From positions 71,169,235 through 71,233,234 of the forward strand of contig OY829326.1 in the NCBI GenBank assembly GCA_963691655.1: a stretch of 64,000 bases of DNA, read 5' to 3'. This stretch comes from Toxonevra muliebris (Eukaryota; Arthropoda; Insecta; Diptera; Pallopteridae). Below the pieces are notes generated by a model. The model had not been told where the DNA came from, did not search any database, and worked only from the letters and a program-made list of their open reading frames with translations. The translations under genes were made by a program, and so were the position numbers. Position 1 is the first letter of the stretch; each line of letters starts with the position of its first letter. This document shows, one piece after another, positions 1 to 11,411 of the stretch.

Positions 1-309
1 CGCAAGGTGAATTTCTTCGTATCAACTGCTACTTTTCTTATTTATTGCATAAAATCATTAAAGTTAAACAACAAGCTGCATTTCAAAACTTACAAAGTCA
101 CTTGAGTGACACTGACCGGCTACTATGATTAGTATTTGAAAATTAAATAGTTTAAGAACACAAATGTCAGAAAAAGCAAGTAGTAATACCAAAAGTGAAT
201 CATTGAGCAAGAAAACTTGTCTTGTGGAAAAGGCCTAAAATCATGGCCGTTAGAGAACGGAGATTAAAAACATCCTACGCTCAACAGAGGTTAAAGAAAA
301 TCATATATA
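1..309. other. AT-rich sequence, no gene seen
   Basis: I see no coding exon, RNA gene or recognisable repeat in this stretch up to the TA that precedes the first transposon terminus. Confidence 0.5.
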
Positions 310-1851
310 CACTGGCGGTCACAAAAACCGCAACACTTGCAATACTGCTGCAGTTTCGGTAATATTTCCTAACTTAGCCCAAATTTCCCTTCCTTTGTAA
401 AGGAGATTCCCTTGTTTATGTTTTAAGAATGTACTTAAGTGGAATGTACCATTTTTTATTGCGCTTGTTTGGCGAAAAGAAGAATTTTTGAAAAAGTGCC
501 AAAAACAACTGCAAAGTATAAACAATTGTCGCGCCACCAGAACGTCGAAATTTTCGTTCTTAGGTATCAAGGAGTGTCATAAAGTTAAATACCTGAAGAT
601 ATCTGGTGCTGACATTCGACTGCTGTTAGACTGATCCATAAAAAAAAGCAATTTGTACCCGCTTCAAAGGACAAAAGGATCAAGAAGACGATGGAAGACA
701 AATACGAGAGAAAATGGTATAACCTGGAGGATAAACATAAATTATCGATTCAAAAGTGCAGTCACAATAACGACTGAGCTAAAGAACTATTACAACGTGA
801 ATATAAATGTCGAAACCTTACGCAGAAAGAAACGAAAGTTTAGTCTGTATGGGAGACGATCAGCCAAAAAGTTGTTGTTGGCGAAATGGATGGAAACAAA
901 TCGCCTAGCATGGACTCAAAACTACAGCAATTGAACTCTGGCAGACTCGAGAAAAGTTATATGATCGGGCAAATTAAACTAAATATTTTATGCGCATTTA
1001 ATCTTCGAATTGAATGGATTTTTGCTACTATATCCGGGATCCTTTATGCTATATTAAAGGCGCTGTGAACACCCAAAAATATGGCTAAAATTTTATGGAG
1101 CAATTGCAGTAAGCTAATTGTGGTGCGCTTTCGCTCATTAAAGACGTTAGTTTTCCGGTCGACTTCTGGGGCATATTATCGCGCCAAATTGGCAAGGTTT
1201 AGTTAGTAATTAATGCATAGTGTTTGATAACTTCAGAAATAGTAAAAAAGTTAGATTATTGATTCTTATTTGTTTGCAGATTTAAAATGTTTTCGAAGAT
1301 GTTCGAATTTACTGGCGGGAATGATCAGATAGCTCGCGCGGTTTAAGTCCAATAGAGCACCTCTGTCATATAATGAAACGGAAAGTTGCAAAAAACATGC
1401 CAAAAATAAAAAAACCCCTGTTGGAGTTCTGAAAAAAGTTTGGTATTAAAAAAATAACGAATGATATCTTTAAACTGCTTGTCGACTCTATGCCATTCAA
1501 GATAACGCACATAAGAAAGGCCAAGAGAGAGGCGCCATCAAACTAAACAATTTTGCTTGTGACTCTAATATGAAACTAATTACTAGAATTAATCTTCAAA
1601 AAATAATAAATATTTTTATTTTTACATACTTTTAATTAATAAACTCAAAAACGTGAAATTTCTTCCATATTTTTGTTTTAATTAAAATGTAATAAAATTT
1701 GTGTGTATGTATGATGTTTCTTTCGCAATTTTGTTCATTTTGTTCCCGAAAAAAAAAATATTACATTCAATATAACAAAGTCAGGTTTTGGTCCTATTTT
1801 GAACGATTTTCTTGAAATTAGTGGGTGGTGCGGTTTTTGTGACCGCCAGTG
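310..1851 (+). mobile_element. Tc1-family DNA transposon, decayed
   Basis: A 1542-bp element is bounded by 27-bp terminal inverted repeats that differ at one position. Each end begins CACTGGCGGTCACAAAAACC reading inward and is flanked by TA, the target duplication of the Tc1/mariner superfamily. Inside, the plus strand carries pieces of a Tc1 transposase in several frames with stops. The ends are clear, so the boundaries are reliable. The element should be inactive by itself. Confidence 0.9.
653..1554 (+). pseudogene. Tc1-type transposase remnant
   Basis: About 80 residues after position 653 resemble the bipartite DNA-binding half of Tc1 transposases (the stretch TITTELKNYYNVNINVETL and the following arginine-rich part). 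The C-terminal catalytic part appears as LSPIEHLCHIMKRK, with the expected catalytic Glu at 1355-1357. Near 1475-1550 the tail LLVDSMPF matches the usual Tc1 ending. The pieces lie in different frames, the middle with the first two catalytic Asp is not legible, and stop codons interrupt it. This is a relic, not a gene. Confidence 0.8.
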
Positions 1852-1853
1852 TA

Positions 1854-4800
1854 CATATGGAAAAATCTCACGATGTGGGGAGTTTGGTTTGAAAAAAGAA
1901 ATTGACTCGCAAAACTGACACTACAGGGACACTACAACGTTTGGGAACTTGCGTTATGGGTGTTTCATGTTACTCGACGTTCATTTTGATAGATAAACAA
2001 GTCTCAGCTTACTTTTCTCAAAGAAGAAGACCAGAATTTCATTTAATCCAAAAAAAAAACAAATTTTTTGAAAAAAATAGTCAAAACTAATTTTTAATTT
2101 TGAAAAAAAAAATGGTAAAATTTTGGGTTTTTTTTCTTTTTTCAAAAGATTGATTGTCGAAAACGTAGTGGTCAAAATTTTCTAAATGCAATAGGTGATT
2201 AATTAGATAGATACGAAACAGGGGCTGTTTCACTTGAGATGAATATTAGCGTAGAGTATAAAATGGAAGGCTTGTACATTTTTTCTAAGGATCAACCGGG
2301 AAAGTTGTTATCAAAATCTAAAATCTTGTTTTTCTTGTGATTGAGCCGACCGAAATTCGGTTAAAATCTTATTTTCGTGGTTTTTCAAAGGTAATATATA
2401 AAATAATATAAAATAATTTCCCCACTTACCTCAATTAACAAAATTGTTTTACAGTAACTTTTAATAATAAACAAAAGCAGTTATACTGAACGTAGCTTTA
2501 TTCTCAACGTTGCAGTTGCATTGATGACATTTACGATATAAAGCTTAACGTCAAATTGTGGTTTACATTACATTAATTGTGGTTGGCTCACAAATTACAT
2601 ATACAAGATTACGCTTTGATCATGTTCGATGTTTTTTGATGACGTAGTTGTTGATGTTTACGGTCAAAGAAACTCTTTGTTCGAAAATGTTTTATGTGTG
2701 TGTTTGTGAAATTAAAAAAAGTGGGAAAAGTTTTTTGCCGTAATAAATGGGCAATATTTAAATATATGCCCCTATTATTTACAACAACATTTGAGCGCCA
2801 CTTTAGAAGTCGAATGCAACGAAAAAATTAAAAGAATATTCTTTGGTGCGTGAACGTATTTACAGATTATTAAATAAATGACGAAAATTAAATAAAACTA
2901 CAAAATAAATGATAAATTACTGCAGAAGCTTTTCATACCTTTTATTTAAAACAAATAATTTTTTCTAAGTATTACTTGCAACTCCACTCTTGTTTTATTT
3001 ACAGTGTGCTGATTGAAAAATATAGTTCAGCCAATTGGCGCTCGAGATGGTGATGACGTAGTTGTTGAAGCGCAGAACAAACAATTTTTTGAACGCGGAA
3101 AGCGTAATGTTGTATATCGCTACTTTAATTTGCTAAGGCCCTAACATGCATTTTTCAAATTTCACAGGAGAAGCAAAGAACATTTTGTTCGAGAATTTTT
3201 AATTTAAACTGAAAGAAAAGATAGTAAGTTTTCGGTGCAGGTCTCTAAAATTGGCACAGACGAAAGTGGGCACGTTTTATCATAATCCATCAAAAACTCG
3301 ATTTTGAAAAATTTGATGTTAGAACCTTAACAAATTAAGGCAGCGATATTTGATTTGTGAGGTTGGCTCCAACAGAAGCGGTGCGGTATAATACAGTACA
3401 ATCATGTGTGAAATATATTATTGGTCGCTTCTGCTTCATATCATATTGGATTGCATTGTATCGCATCTGTTTAAACATACCTTTATGTTCCATAGTCCTC
3501 TTTTAGATTATGCAATTATGGTCAGCAATTGTTGTTGTTCGTTCCACTCTTATTCCTTCTTCTGCCAATCTCCTTCACCTACAGACTAAGCAATGCTAAA
3601 TGCTTAATCAAAACGGCAGAATAGTTCATAATCAATCAATTTTGCTTCATTAGTGTGACTTAAATTCCACTCTCAATCACAAAATGTAACATAAACAGCT
3701 CACTATTAACTGATGGAGTATTAACTGAGCAGTTATCATCTACTGAACGCAACCATTTTCGCTTTCATTCTCTCGTTCACTGTCAATGATGACCGCCATT
3801 CTGGTGGAAGGAAATGTTATTTTTGTACTTTTTTTTTTTGTTGCTTTTGGTAACAAATTACAACAATTTACTTTTTTCGTTTTTCTTAGTGTTGTATTCA
3901 TTTGTATTTTCTTCACACGAAAATAGCAAATTTTTGTTGGTTTTTTTCTCAAATTTTTTACATTTTTCATTTTTGTGGCTGAGAAATCATGCGAAAATTA
4001 AGTGGAAGCAATGAAATGAATTTAAGTAAAACGAACATTTGTTAAAGAAAATTAAGATAAAATATATGTTTGCTATTTCGATGCGATTTTTTGCATTAGC
4101 GAATTTGTATGTAGAAAGCTTTGAAGTACAAAAACATATAGTTATAGACAGGGAGAACTAGTAAAAAAAAGTGTTTATAATGTGAAGACATGACGTCATG
4201 AATAAGAATATACACTTCAGCCATTGAAACTTTACTACACACAAAAAAAAACTCTTGCCGTTTCATTTCTTTTTTAACTTTCTCAACATTTTCTATTCTC
4301 ACACAGTTTTAAGCTGCTTCCCAGGACGCTTGTATTTAAACCATTAAATTCATATTTTTCTAGAAAACCCCCTTCTTTCCCACTAACCCCCTACAACTGA
4401 CAGCTTTCAATTCCACATTTTACACACATTGCCATAAAGCACACATGGTGAATCGCGTAAAACTTTACAAATTTCCACTCACATAAAACAGAAAAATATA
4501 CAAAGTACACATACACATGCACACATAGAAAAACAACGTGATTTTTTCACACCATCTGCACACACAAAAACTCCACAGACACATACACAAACTCAGGTGC
4601 AGAAATACACGCTAACAGCAAACGAAACTATTTTTTTTTTTTTCACTTTTCTAACTTCACACAAAAAATACACAGTGAAAAATTATCCCTCACACATACA
4701 CACACATCCATGTACGTGTACACAACTTGCTCACCACACATAAATTTCAAATTTTTGATTTATACACACATATACATGCATTTCTACCACGGTATCGTCG

Positions 4801-5394
4801 TTGCATATTTTTCGGCGCGCCAGTGTTGTCTACAGTTGTATTGTTGATTTTATTGTTGTTATTATTTTTAGCAATTTTCGAAAAAATCATTGTTGTAGTA
4901 ACAGTTTGTAGTTTGTTTCTAATTTTAAATGATATGCAAATAGGGCGTTCCAACAGCAGCAGTCATCATCGTCAAATGCTATGCAATTTTTGCGTATGGA
5001 TGCGTACAACATATTCACCTGATGGAAGTATCAGCAATGAAGCCATTCAGTATTGCCAGCCAACTATGTTCGCCGCTCTGAAAAATGCACAAAAATGCAT
5101 TCATACATGCATGCATATTTTTTTAATCGTGCCTTTCATTTTAATTGTTTCGCTTTTTACAATTTGATTGATTTTGCTAAATTGTTCTACACGTACACTC
5201 AAACACAATTCTATGGAGTCATGAAAGAAAAAACTATGTTTAGCTGAAAAAGCTACAAAAGTTGCGAGAGAGTTGTAGCTTTATGGAACAAAGAAAGGAA
5301 TATTGTGCTGCCAAAAATGTGTTTAATTACACCGGTTCGTGACATGTAGAGAGATAGATTTAATGGGTTAAAACATGCACTGCGACTACTTGGG
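1854..5394. other. Non-coding AT-rich stretch with CA-rich tracts
   Basis: No exon could be supported on either strand; open frames here are short and low-complexity. The segment from about 4430 to 4770 is rich in ACACA/CATACA microsatellite-like sequence and contains a T tract near 4630. A 17-bp motif, GATGACGTAGTTGTTGA, occurs twice (2638-2654 and 3052-3068) without longer flanking identity. Confidence 0.5.
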
Positions 5395-6850
5395 TCTATT
5401 GAACCTCCAGTTTAGAATGCTATAGACATTCAGATAGCCCGATCCTTTTGAGGAATATCAGTTGGGATTCCGGGTGCAGTTTTGTGATAAGTGAATTCGC
5501 AGGTTAATAATGACCCAGATGCGAGTGAGTGCCCCACAGTGTAGGAGGATGTGTTTCGGCGTCTCATTTTCCGTTTGAGAAAAGCGACAGGTCCACCCCC
5601 AGTTTGCAATAGCAGCTTAGTTTGTCTAAACTTAGAAATTTGGACTCCTTTCTTTGTTGTTCTTTTATCGTATTTCTTCCTATCTCTAGAAAGAGTTCGG
5701 AGCCAAGGTAATTCTTGGCCGTTACCTTATTTTCCAAGTAGCCGGAAATCTCACTACCATGTACTTATCTGTGTCTAGCAGTGTTGCCGTTTTGTGGGTA
5801 ATTACACAAAATGTGAGCTTTTTAAAAATCTTTGTGTAATTTATGTGTAATTGATTTTTTGTGTTTTTTTTTTATTTCAATTTAAACGATTCACGATTAC
5901 GATATTTCGCCACATTGGTAACTACATTGCATATCTTTTATTATAAGATCATGCTGCTCCTTTTATTTAATCCATATTCAATATTATTTTTGTGCCCCAA
6001 AAAGTGGCAACACTGGTGCCCAGGGACCCAGAAGGGGGTTACCTTATATCTCTTGCCCAATTTATTCAAAACCTCTATTCATTCCCAGACTAGCTTCGAG
6101 GATTTCTCGAATGAGTTTAGTACTCTGATTGCGGCTTGACAGTCTGAACAACTACTATATCTTGACCTATACACCCCCGCTCGTTATGGAATTTAGCCTT
6201 ATAACAAGGATTTTTACTTGGTAAGTGGTAGCAGTTTCCCCCCCATGGGCTGGTTTTTGGTTCTTACACTCCAGCGACCGTTCCTATTTCTGTTTTCGAC
6301 CCGTCTGTGTGCCATTTTAATGTATATGCGTTGAAAGAGGTTTAGAGCATTTCTATGTGCTTCTCCTCCCTGCTACTTAGTATAAGTTTGAGGTACTTCT
6401 CGAGGTTATAGTTTGTGTTCATGCCATCTCTGGGTAGCGATATTACAAAAGAAATGGTTTCAAGCACTATATTGCTATCAATTTTCCCTCCGCCAGCTCC
6501 CTCGCTTGTAAAGTCTATTAGTGACCTTTTGGCCGCCGTATCTATCTGTAGCTCTAGGACACATTATCAACTCTACTGTGATGCAAATGCATGTTAAGTT
6601 CTGCACTTTTGGAACGGTGCTCCTCATTCTGGCTTGCTTTGCTCTTTGCGACCAGGATAATGCGCAATATGTGAAAATTGGCCTCACCATCATGGCGTAC
6701 ATCCACTTTAGGGTGTACGGAGTACATCTCCTGGTATTTCCTGCTAAGCCTTTGCACAGCATGAGAGATTTTGTGGCTTTATTAACCATTTTTTTATTCA
6801 GAGAAATTTGAATCTTGTGTTATTCCTAGGTATTTAGCTTCCTGTGTAAC
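5395..6850 (-). pseudogene. Non-LTR retrotransposon ORF2 remnant (RT C-terminus to RNase H region)
   Basis: Minus-strand reading gives the classic end of a Jockey/R1-group reverse transcriptase. The phrase AKYLGITQDS near 6850-6810 is followed in another frame (6789-6478) by a thumb/connection region containing KWMYAMMVRPIFTYCALSW and the phrase KVQNLTCICIT. Further down, an RNase-H-like stretch is broken by stops. Near 5600-5400 a tail with AETH..LHCG-like sequence resembles the cysteine/histidine end of such ORFs. Frameshifts and stops are frequent, and a hAT MITE (5779-6015) is inserted in it. The clade call (R1/LOA/Jockey) is tentative. Confidence 0.75.
5779..6015. mobile_element. hAT-type MITE, 237 bp
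   Basis: The left end reads CAGTGTTGCCGTTTTG and the right end, inverted, reads CAGTGTTGCCACTTTTT. The 8 bases outside are GTGTCTAG (5771-5778) and GTGCCCAG (6016-6023), 6 of 8 identical, consistent with an aged 8-bp hAT target duplication. There is no coding capacity. It lies inside the LINE remnant, so it is younger than that copy. Confidence 0.8.
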
Positions 6851-9327
6851 ATTAATTAACGCTTCATGAAGCTAGTGATAACACTTATCCGTTAAAAATA
6901 AGGTTTTGAAAACCACGTAAATTGTAGCTGGCGATTGCTGACTGCTGCCTCATTGAATATACTAGATTGCTTTTGAAACAGAATTTTGTTTAGATTGAGA
7001 ACGAGTTGTTATGTAGCTTTATAATTTTATGGACTGAACCTGACAGCAGGAAAATGTTCTTATTGATTTCAAAGATAGCTGATTTGAATAGAGATTTCTT
7101 GAAATCAAGAAGTAATTTCTGCTAACAGATTCGGATTCAACCGTCTAAAATTCTGCAGTCCTGTGTTCTTATATCATAGTTGAGTGTTTTCGATTGGGAC
7201 AGATATGGACACGATAATTTTCTTTTTCTCTCTCTTCTCCTTCTACTCCTCTTGGGAGCTTAGAGCTTCTACCAGGCATTTTTATCTGACTTTGTTTTGG
7301 CATGTAATGTTTTTAACTGACGTAATGAATGGAACTTTTACATTTATTATTTGGTCATCTACAACGTTTGCTTCCTCATAGATTCCAATCAAGCATCATT
7401 TTTGTGATGCTCTTAGCTGGCTTTCTTATAGTATGTCTTATCTAGCTACATTTTCGTCTCCTTATCTACGTTGTTAATGTTACAAGGTACTCCATACTGG
7501 TTACAAGATAAAGTGCTATTGAATAGAAAAGTCCGTGATGGAAGTCATCACTATAATTATTTCACGGTATAAAAATCTACCGAACTATTATTTATACTAA
7601 AGGACCCATATAAAGCGGAGAATCTGTAACTTAAACACTCCAAAACACATTTTAATTTTCCTAGTAAATGATATAAGGACTATTGTGCTATAAAAATTTT
7701 ATAGAATCAAAATTCTGTTACGGAGAATATTAGGAGGCAAATATTTGTAGAAATCACACACATATGTAAATCGGAAAAACGATTTTGTTTAATTTTTCAG
7801 CAAACAAAACGGCAATAATTCTACAATGCCCGAAGTTGACACTTTCTGCCAAAAGTTTAGTAGGTATTTATGAGAGCTTCTGATAACAACAACATTTTTC
7901 ACAACGAGCGGCTATAATATTTTCTATAGTAAAATTTTCCGGAGAATCCGAATATTTTATTGATTTTTTGTCGATCGGCCCCAATTTTCCATGTAAATGG
8001 CAAAATTCAAAAAAGTGCACTGTTGAGAGCACATAATTCACATAAATGCCTGTCAAAACTTTGTAGAGTAGTGTAATTTGAATTTTGAAAAAAATGGTTT
8101 TTGGACCATAGTGGCATTGGAAAAATTATAAGAGAAAAGGTTAGTTTTTATGGAAATTGCAGTTATAACTATAATTGGAATCCAAACATAATAGTAAAAA
8201 AAGAAATCTACACACTTTCTTTTGTATAATGTATAAATTATAAAACTTTTATGAGTGGCGAAAGCAAACTAATTTAGCCATTTGAATAATATATGTATGT
8301 ACAGTGTAAAATTTCAGAACCATTTTTAATTCTAACAAATGACGTTATCAACAAAACTTTTGATGGAAATAGTGACATTTACTTTTAAAGGATAAAATAT
8401 GTATTTAATCATTATTTATTTGCTTAAAAGTTAAGCTGAATGTGTACCTTTCATTTCGGATGTAAAAGGAACTTTGCAAATTTAAGTTCATTATTAGTGA
8501 ATAGTGCATGAAGTTAACAGAAACAGTTTGTACACTTTCGATTTTTAAACTTTTCAATTACTTATGTACCAAAACATTTAAAGATAATAACGTTTTAAAG
8601 TACTTCCAATCCACTTACTTGCATTCCTTTATTAGAAAAAAGTTGTAAGATTAAAAATGTAAACAACACAGTGTATTTACTGATGGTAGCGCATGTTTAC
8701 AAAAGCGTAATAAAACTTTTTAGCACATTCTATTGAATTATTTATTTTTCAGTTTCATTCATATCTAGTTGAGATTTTATACAGTTTCTTTTAGATAATG
8801 GTTCGTTCTTTTACTTAATTAAAAAGAAATAAAATTGTTTTTAGTCTTTTAGTAAAAAATACTATATTTGGCGCGTTCTGAATTCAAAACCTATTGGATA
8901 GAATTTAGCTCCTAAGTTAGAACAATGTCCAAATAGATTTTCATCCTTTCGAAGAATTAATATCCTTAATTGACCCACACATTTATGAGGCAAAACAATG
9001 AGCTGCAGTTTCGAATCGCAAGCTAAGAAAACTTTTCAGCAGAGCAAAACTAAATAAAGATTGGGAGCTCTCACAAATTGTGATAAGAAAACAAAAACTA
9101 ATGAAATAACAAAAATTGCAGCCCCTATTACAACAAGGAGCTGATATAAGCGCTTCATATTTAGCTTAACTTTTCTTCTGTAGTTTAGCACTCTCAATGC
9201 TTGGCGGAAAATTTCTGGTATATATGTATATAGTACATCTACCTGGGGGGGTCGGAAGAAATCTAGAATGAAGCACTAAGCTCTTCTGTTCAAATAATTT
9301 TTCAAACTCAAGAGTATGGAAAGCTCT
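6851..9327. other. Non-coding AT-rich stretch
   Basis: I found no supportable exon, RNA gene or transposon terminus in this 2.5 kb. The open frames are short and low in complexity. Confidence 0.45.
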
Positions 9328-10280
9328 GGGGTGAACCAGAAAAATTTTAGAATTTTTACGGAGATATTAAAAACCACCCAACAGTTCGATTATACTCAAA
9401 TAAAGTTCAGTTTATTTTTAAGCTATAATTCACAAAATATTCAAATATTATTAGCGGTTGCAAAATAATTTAAAATTTTTCTTAACGTTCTTAGCTAAAG
9501 ATTGGACAGTACGTTCGGTGACTACTGCATGATTCTATGATTCCATCGATTTCGGAATTCTACATTATTTTTGCAAACTTTCTTTGTTTTTCTTAGGGTT
9601 TGCTTCATTATAACCCAATATCTTACAATAGGCCGAAGTTCCGGGCAGTTGGGAGGATTTGCCTCTTTTGGGACCACTGTGACATTATTTTCCTTATACC
9701 ATTCCATAGTTGACCTGGAGTAAAGACTTGTGGCTAGGTCTGGCCAAAACAAAACGGTTCCCTTGTGTTGTCCAATAAATGGTAGAAGGCGTTTTTGCAG
9801 GCATTCCTCTACACAAATTCTGTAGTTAATTGTTCCTGTCGTAATAAACGCCTTGCTCCATAGACCGCAGGTGCAAATAGCTTGCCAAACCATGAAGCGT
9901 TTTGGAAATTACTTCAGAGTATTTTCTGGGTGTTGCATCCCTATTCTTTCTTCTGCCTGACCCTTCGGTTCTGCAGATGGAGTTTCCCGCGTTGTAGTTG
10001 TTTATGACGTTATAAATCGTCGCTATACTCGCTGTGCTTTTCCTTGCAATGCTTAATCTAGACTTCGTCTTATCAGTCAAGTAAATGTCCAGTATTAATT
10101 TGCGGCGCTGTTTTTGTTGGTTCGTCATATTGATTTAAGTAGATCCAAGATAAAAATGACTAATATAGAAAAAAACTGCACTATTTATAGATATTTTCAC
10201 TTGAAGATAATGGGGTCCTAACTCTTGACAATTGCGTATAGTGGATACGTAAAAATTCTAAAATTTTTCTGGTTCACCCC
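9328..10280 (-). mobile_element. Tc1/mariner-superfamily transposon, internally deleted
   Basis: Near-perfect terminal inverted repeats of about 33 bp bound a 953-bp element; each end begins GGGGTGAACCAGAAAAATTT. A clear TA duplication is not visible at both ends. The minus strand carries a transposase broken into two frames. The catalytic-half wording (a PPNCPELRPI motif and a FWPDLA motif) suggests a DD37E-like or related clade rather than Tc1 itself, but that is inference. Confidence 0.88.
9522..10128 (-). pseudogene. Tc1/mariner-superfamily transposase, frameshifted and missing its centre
   Basis: The first piece (from ATG at 10128) starts MTNQQKQRRKLILDIY and contains a helix-turn-helix-like region ending in a GSGRRKNRD hinge. 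The second piece, in another frame (9893-9522), begins MVWQAICTCGLWSKAF and includes FWPDLA, with the second catalytic Asp, and NCPELRPIVRYW. Relatives have Glu at the RPIxRYW position; here it is Val, so the third catalytic residue is lost. The segment that should carry the first catalytic Asp is absent. The length is about 200 residues against roughly 340 for the family. Confidence 0.82.
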
Positions 10281-10726
10281 TTATTTAATATATTTGTAAC
10301 AACCAAATCACTGTATGGGTCCAATTATCTGAATCTGGTTTAAAAAATTTCGTACCCCCCATTGAAAAGTAATTCAATCGCAATGAAATCTGTGTTGTCG
10401 CTTTTTTTAATATAGAAAGAATTATTAGTCATAAAAAATTTTGATCTATCAAAAGAGCTCTGTATACTTTGAATTCGTTCTCCAGCTGACTTCAAATTGT
10501 TATGAAAGTTTCAAATATACAGTATTTTTGATAGAGTTACACGCGCATTTTGGAATTTTCGATGAATTTTGAGAAGCAGCGAGACTAGCAATCCTAAAAT
10601 GATAATAGTAATAAATCTTAGCCTAGCTCACAAGGTACAACTAGCACAAAACTATTCGTATCTGAGACCCTTCGAACTTATTTCTTGTTGAACCAAACCG
10701 AAGAAAGATCAAAATACTGACAGGAT
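10281..10726. other. AT-rich sequence, nothing recognised
   Basis: This stretch between two transposons ends with the left 8-bp target duplication GACAGGAT (10719-10726) of the next element. No other feature was seen. Confidence 0.5.
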
Positions 10727-11403
10727 TAGTGATGATTCGATACAAGTAAATACGAGTAAATACTCGATACTTTTCATTCGATTCAAGTAATTGTGAGTCG
10801 TATTGCAATATTTTATATATATATTTCAATTAAAATACTACTGCAGAATACATATTCAAAATATTTCAGTTCATATTGCAATATTCCAATGTACGAAAAT
10901 ATTGCAATACAGTATTGAAGTTCTAGAAAATATTGCCTGCCATGCATGTAGAACATAATATTTACTGAAACCTTTTCATTAAAATAAAATATTTTTAGCA
11001 AGCTATAATCTGTTGATTAGTTTTCCTTCTATTATAAATTTTCTAGCGATTTCCATCTAAACATAATAAATATCATATACTTAAGTTAACGTCATTTCTA
11101 TATGATTCAGGTGTTTCCAGTGGAAATATCTGAAAACCATGATATATTGGCGAAAAACTCGTGTTGAGTAGTGTAAACTGTATGTTCAACCATGTGGTAT
11201 CACAATTTGCCGTTCTGGCCTGAATGTGTTCTTCGAAAGCCACTTAAACAAAAAAAAATTGTGTAATTTGTCTCTTTAAAGGAGTATTCGATACAAGTAC
11301 ATATTCGATACTTTTCCCGATATTTTCGCTGGCATCGATACTTTTATTCGATACAAGTAATGAGTAAAAGTATCGATACTATGTGGGTATCGAATCAACA
11401 CTA
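10727..11403. mobile_element. hAT-type non-autonomous element with perfect 8-bp TSD
   Basis: The element is flanked on both sides by the identical octamer GACAGGAT (10719-10726 and 11404-11411). The ends are inverted: TAGTGATGATTCGATAC at left and TAGTGTTGATTCGATAC reading inward from the right. Sub-terminal sequence is rich in CGATACAAGTA and related motifs on both sides. There is no coding potential over its 677 bp. It contains a SINE-like fragment near 11183-11249. Confidence 0.88.
11183..11249 (+). repeat. SINE body fragment
   Basis: This short stretch (CATGTGGTATCACAATTTGC, then a part ending AGCCACTTAAAC) matches the 3' body of the SINE at 37907-37975, and the inverted fragment at 27231-27310. 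It lies within the hAT-type element, so it is either nested in it or part of its cargo. Confidence 0.6.
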
Positions 11404-11411
11404 GACAGGAT

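Noticed and set aside
2638..3068. 17-bp direct repeat as LTR or element boundary
   Set aside because: Identity does not extend beyond the motif and no element structure lies between.
4727..5167. 146-codon open frame on the plus strand
   Set aside because: It is hydrophobic and low-complexity, derived from T-rich sequence, overlaps a complementary frame, and shows no conserved domain or splice context.
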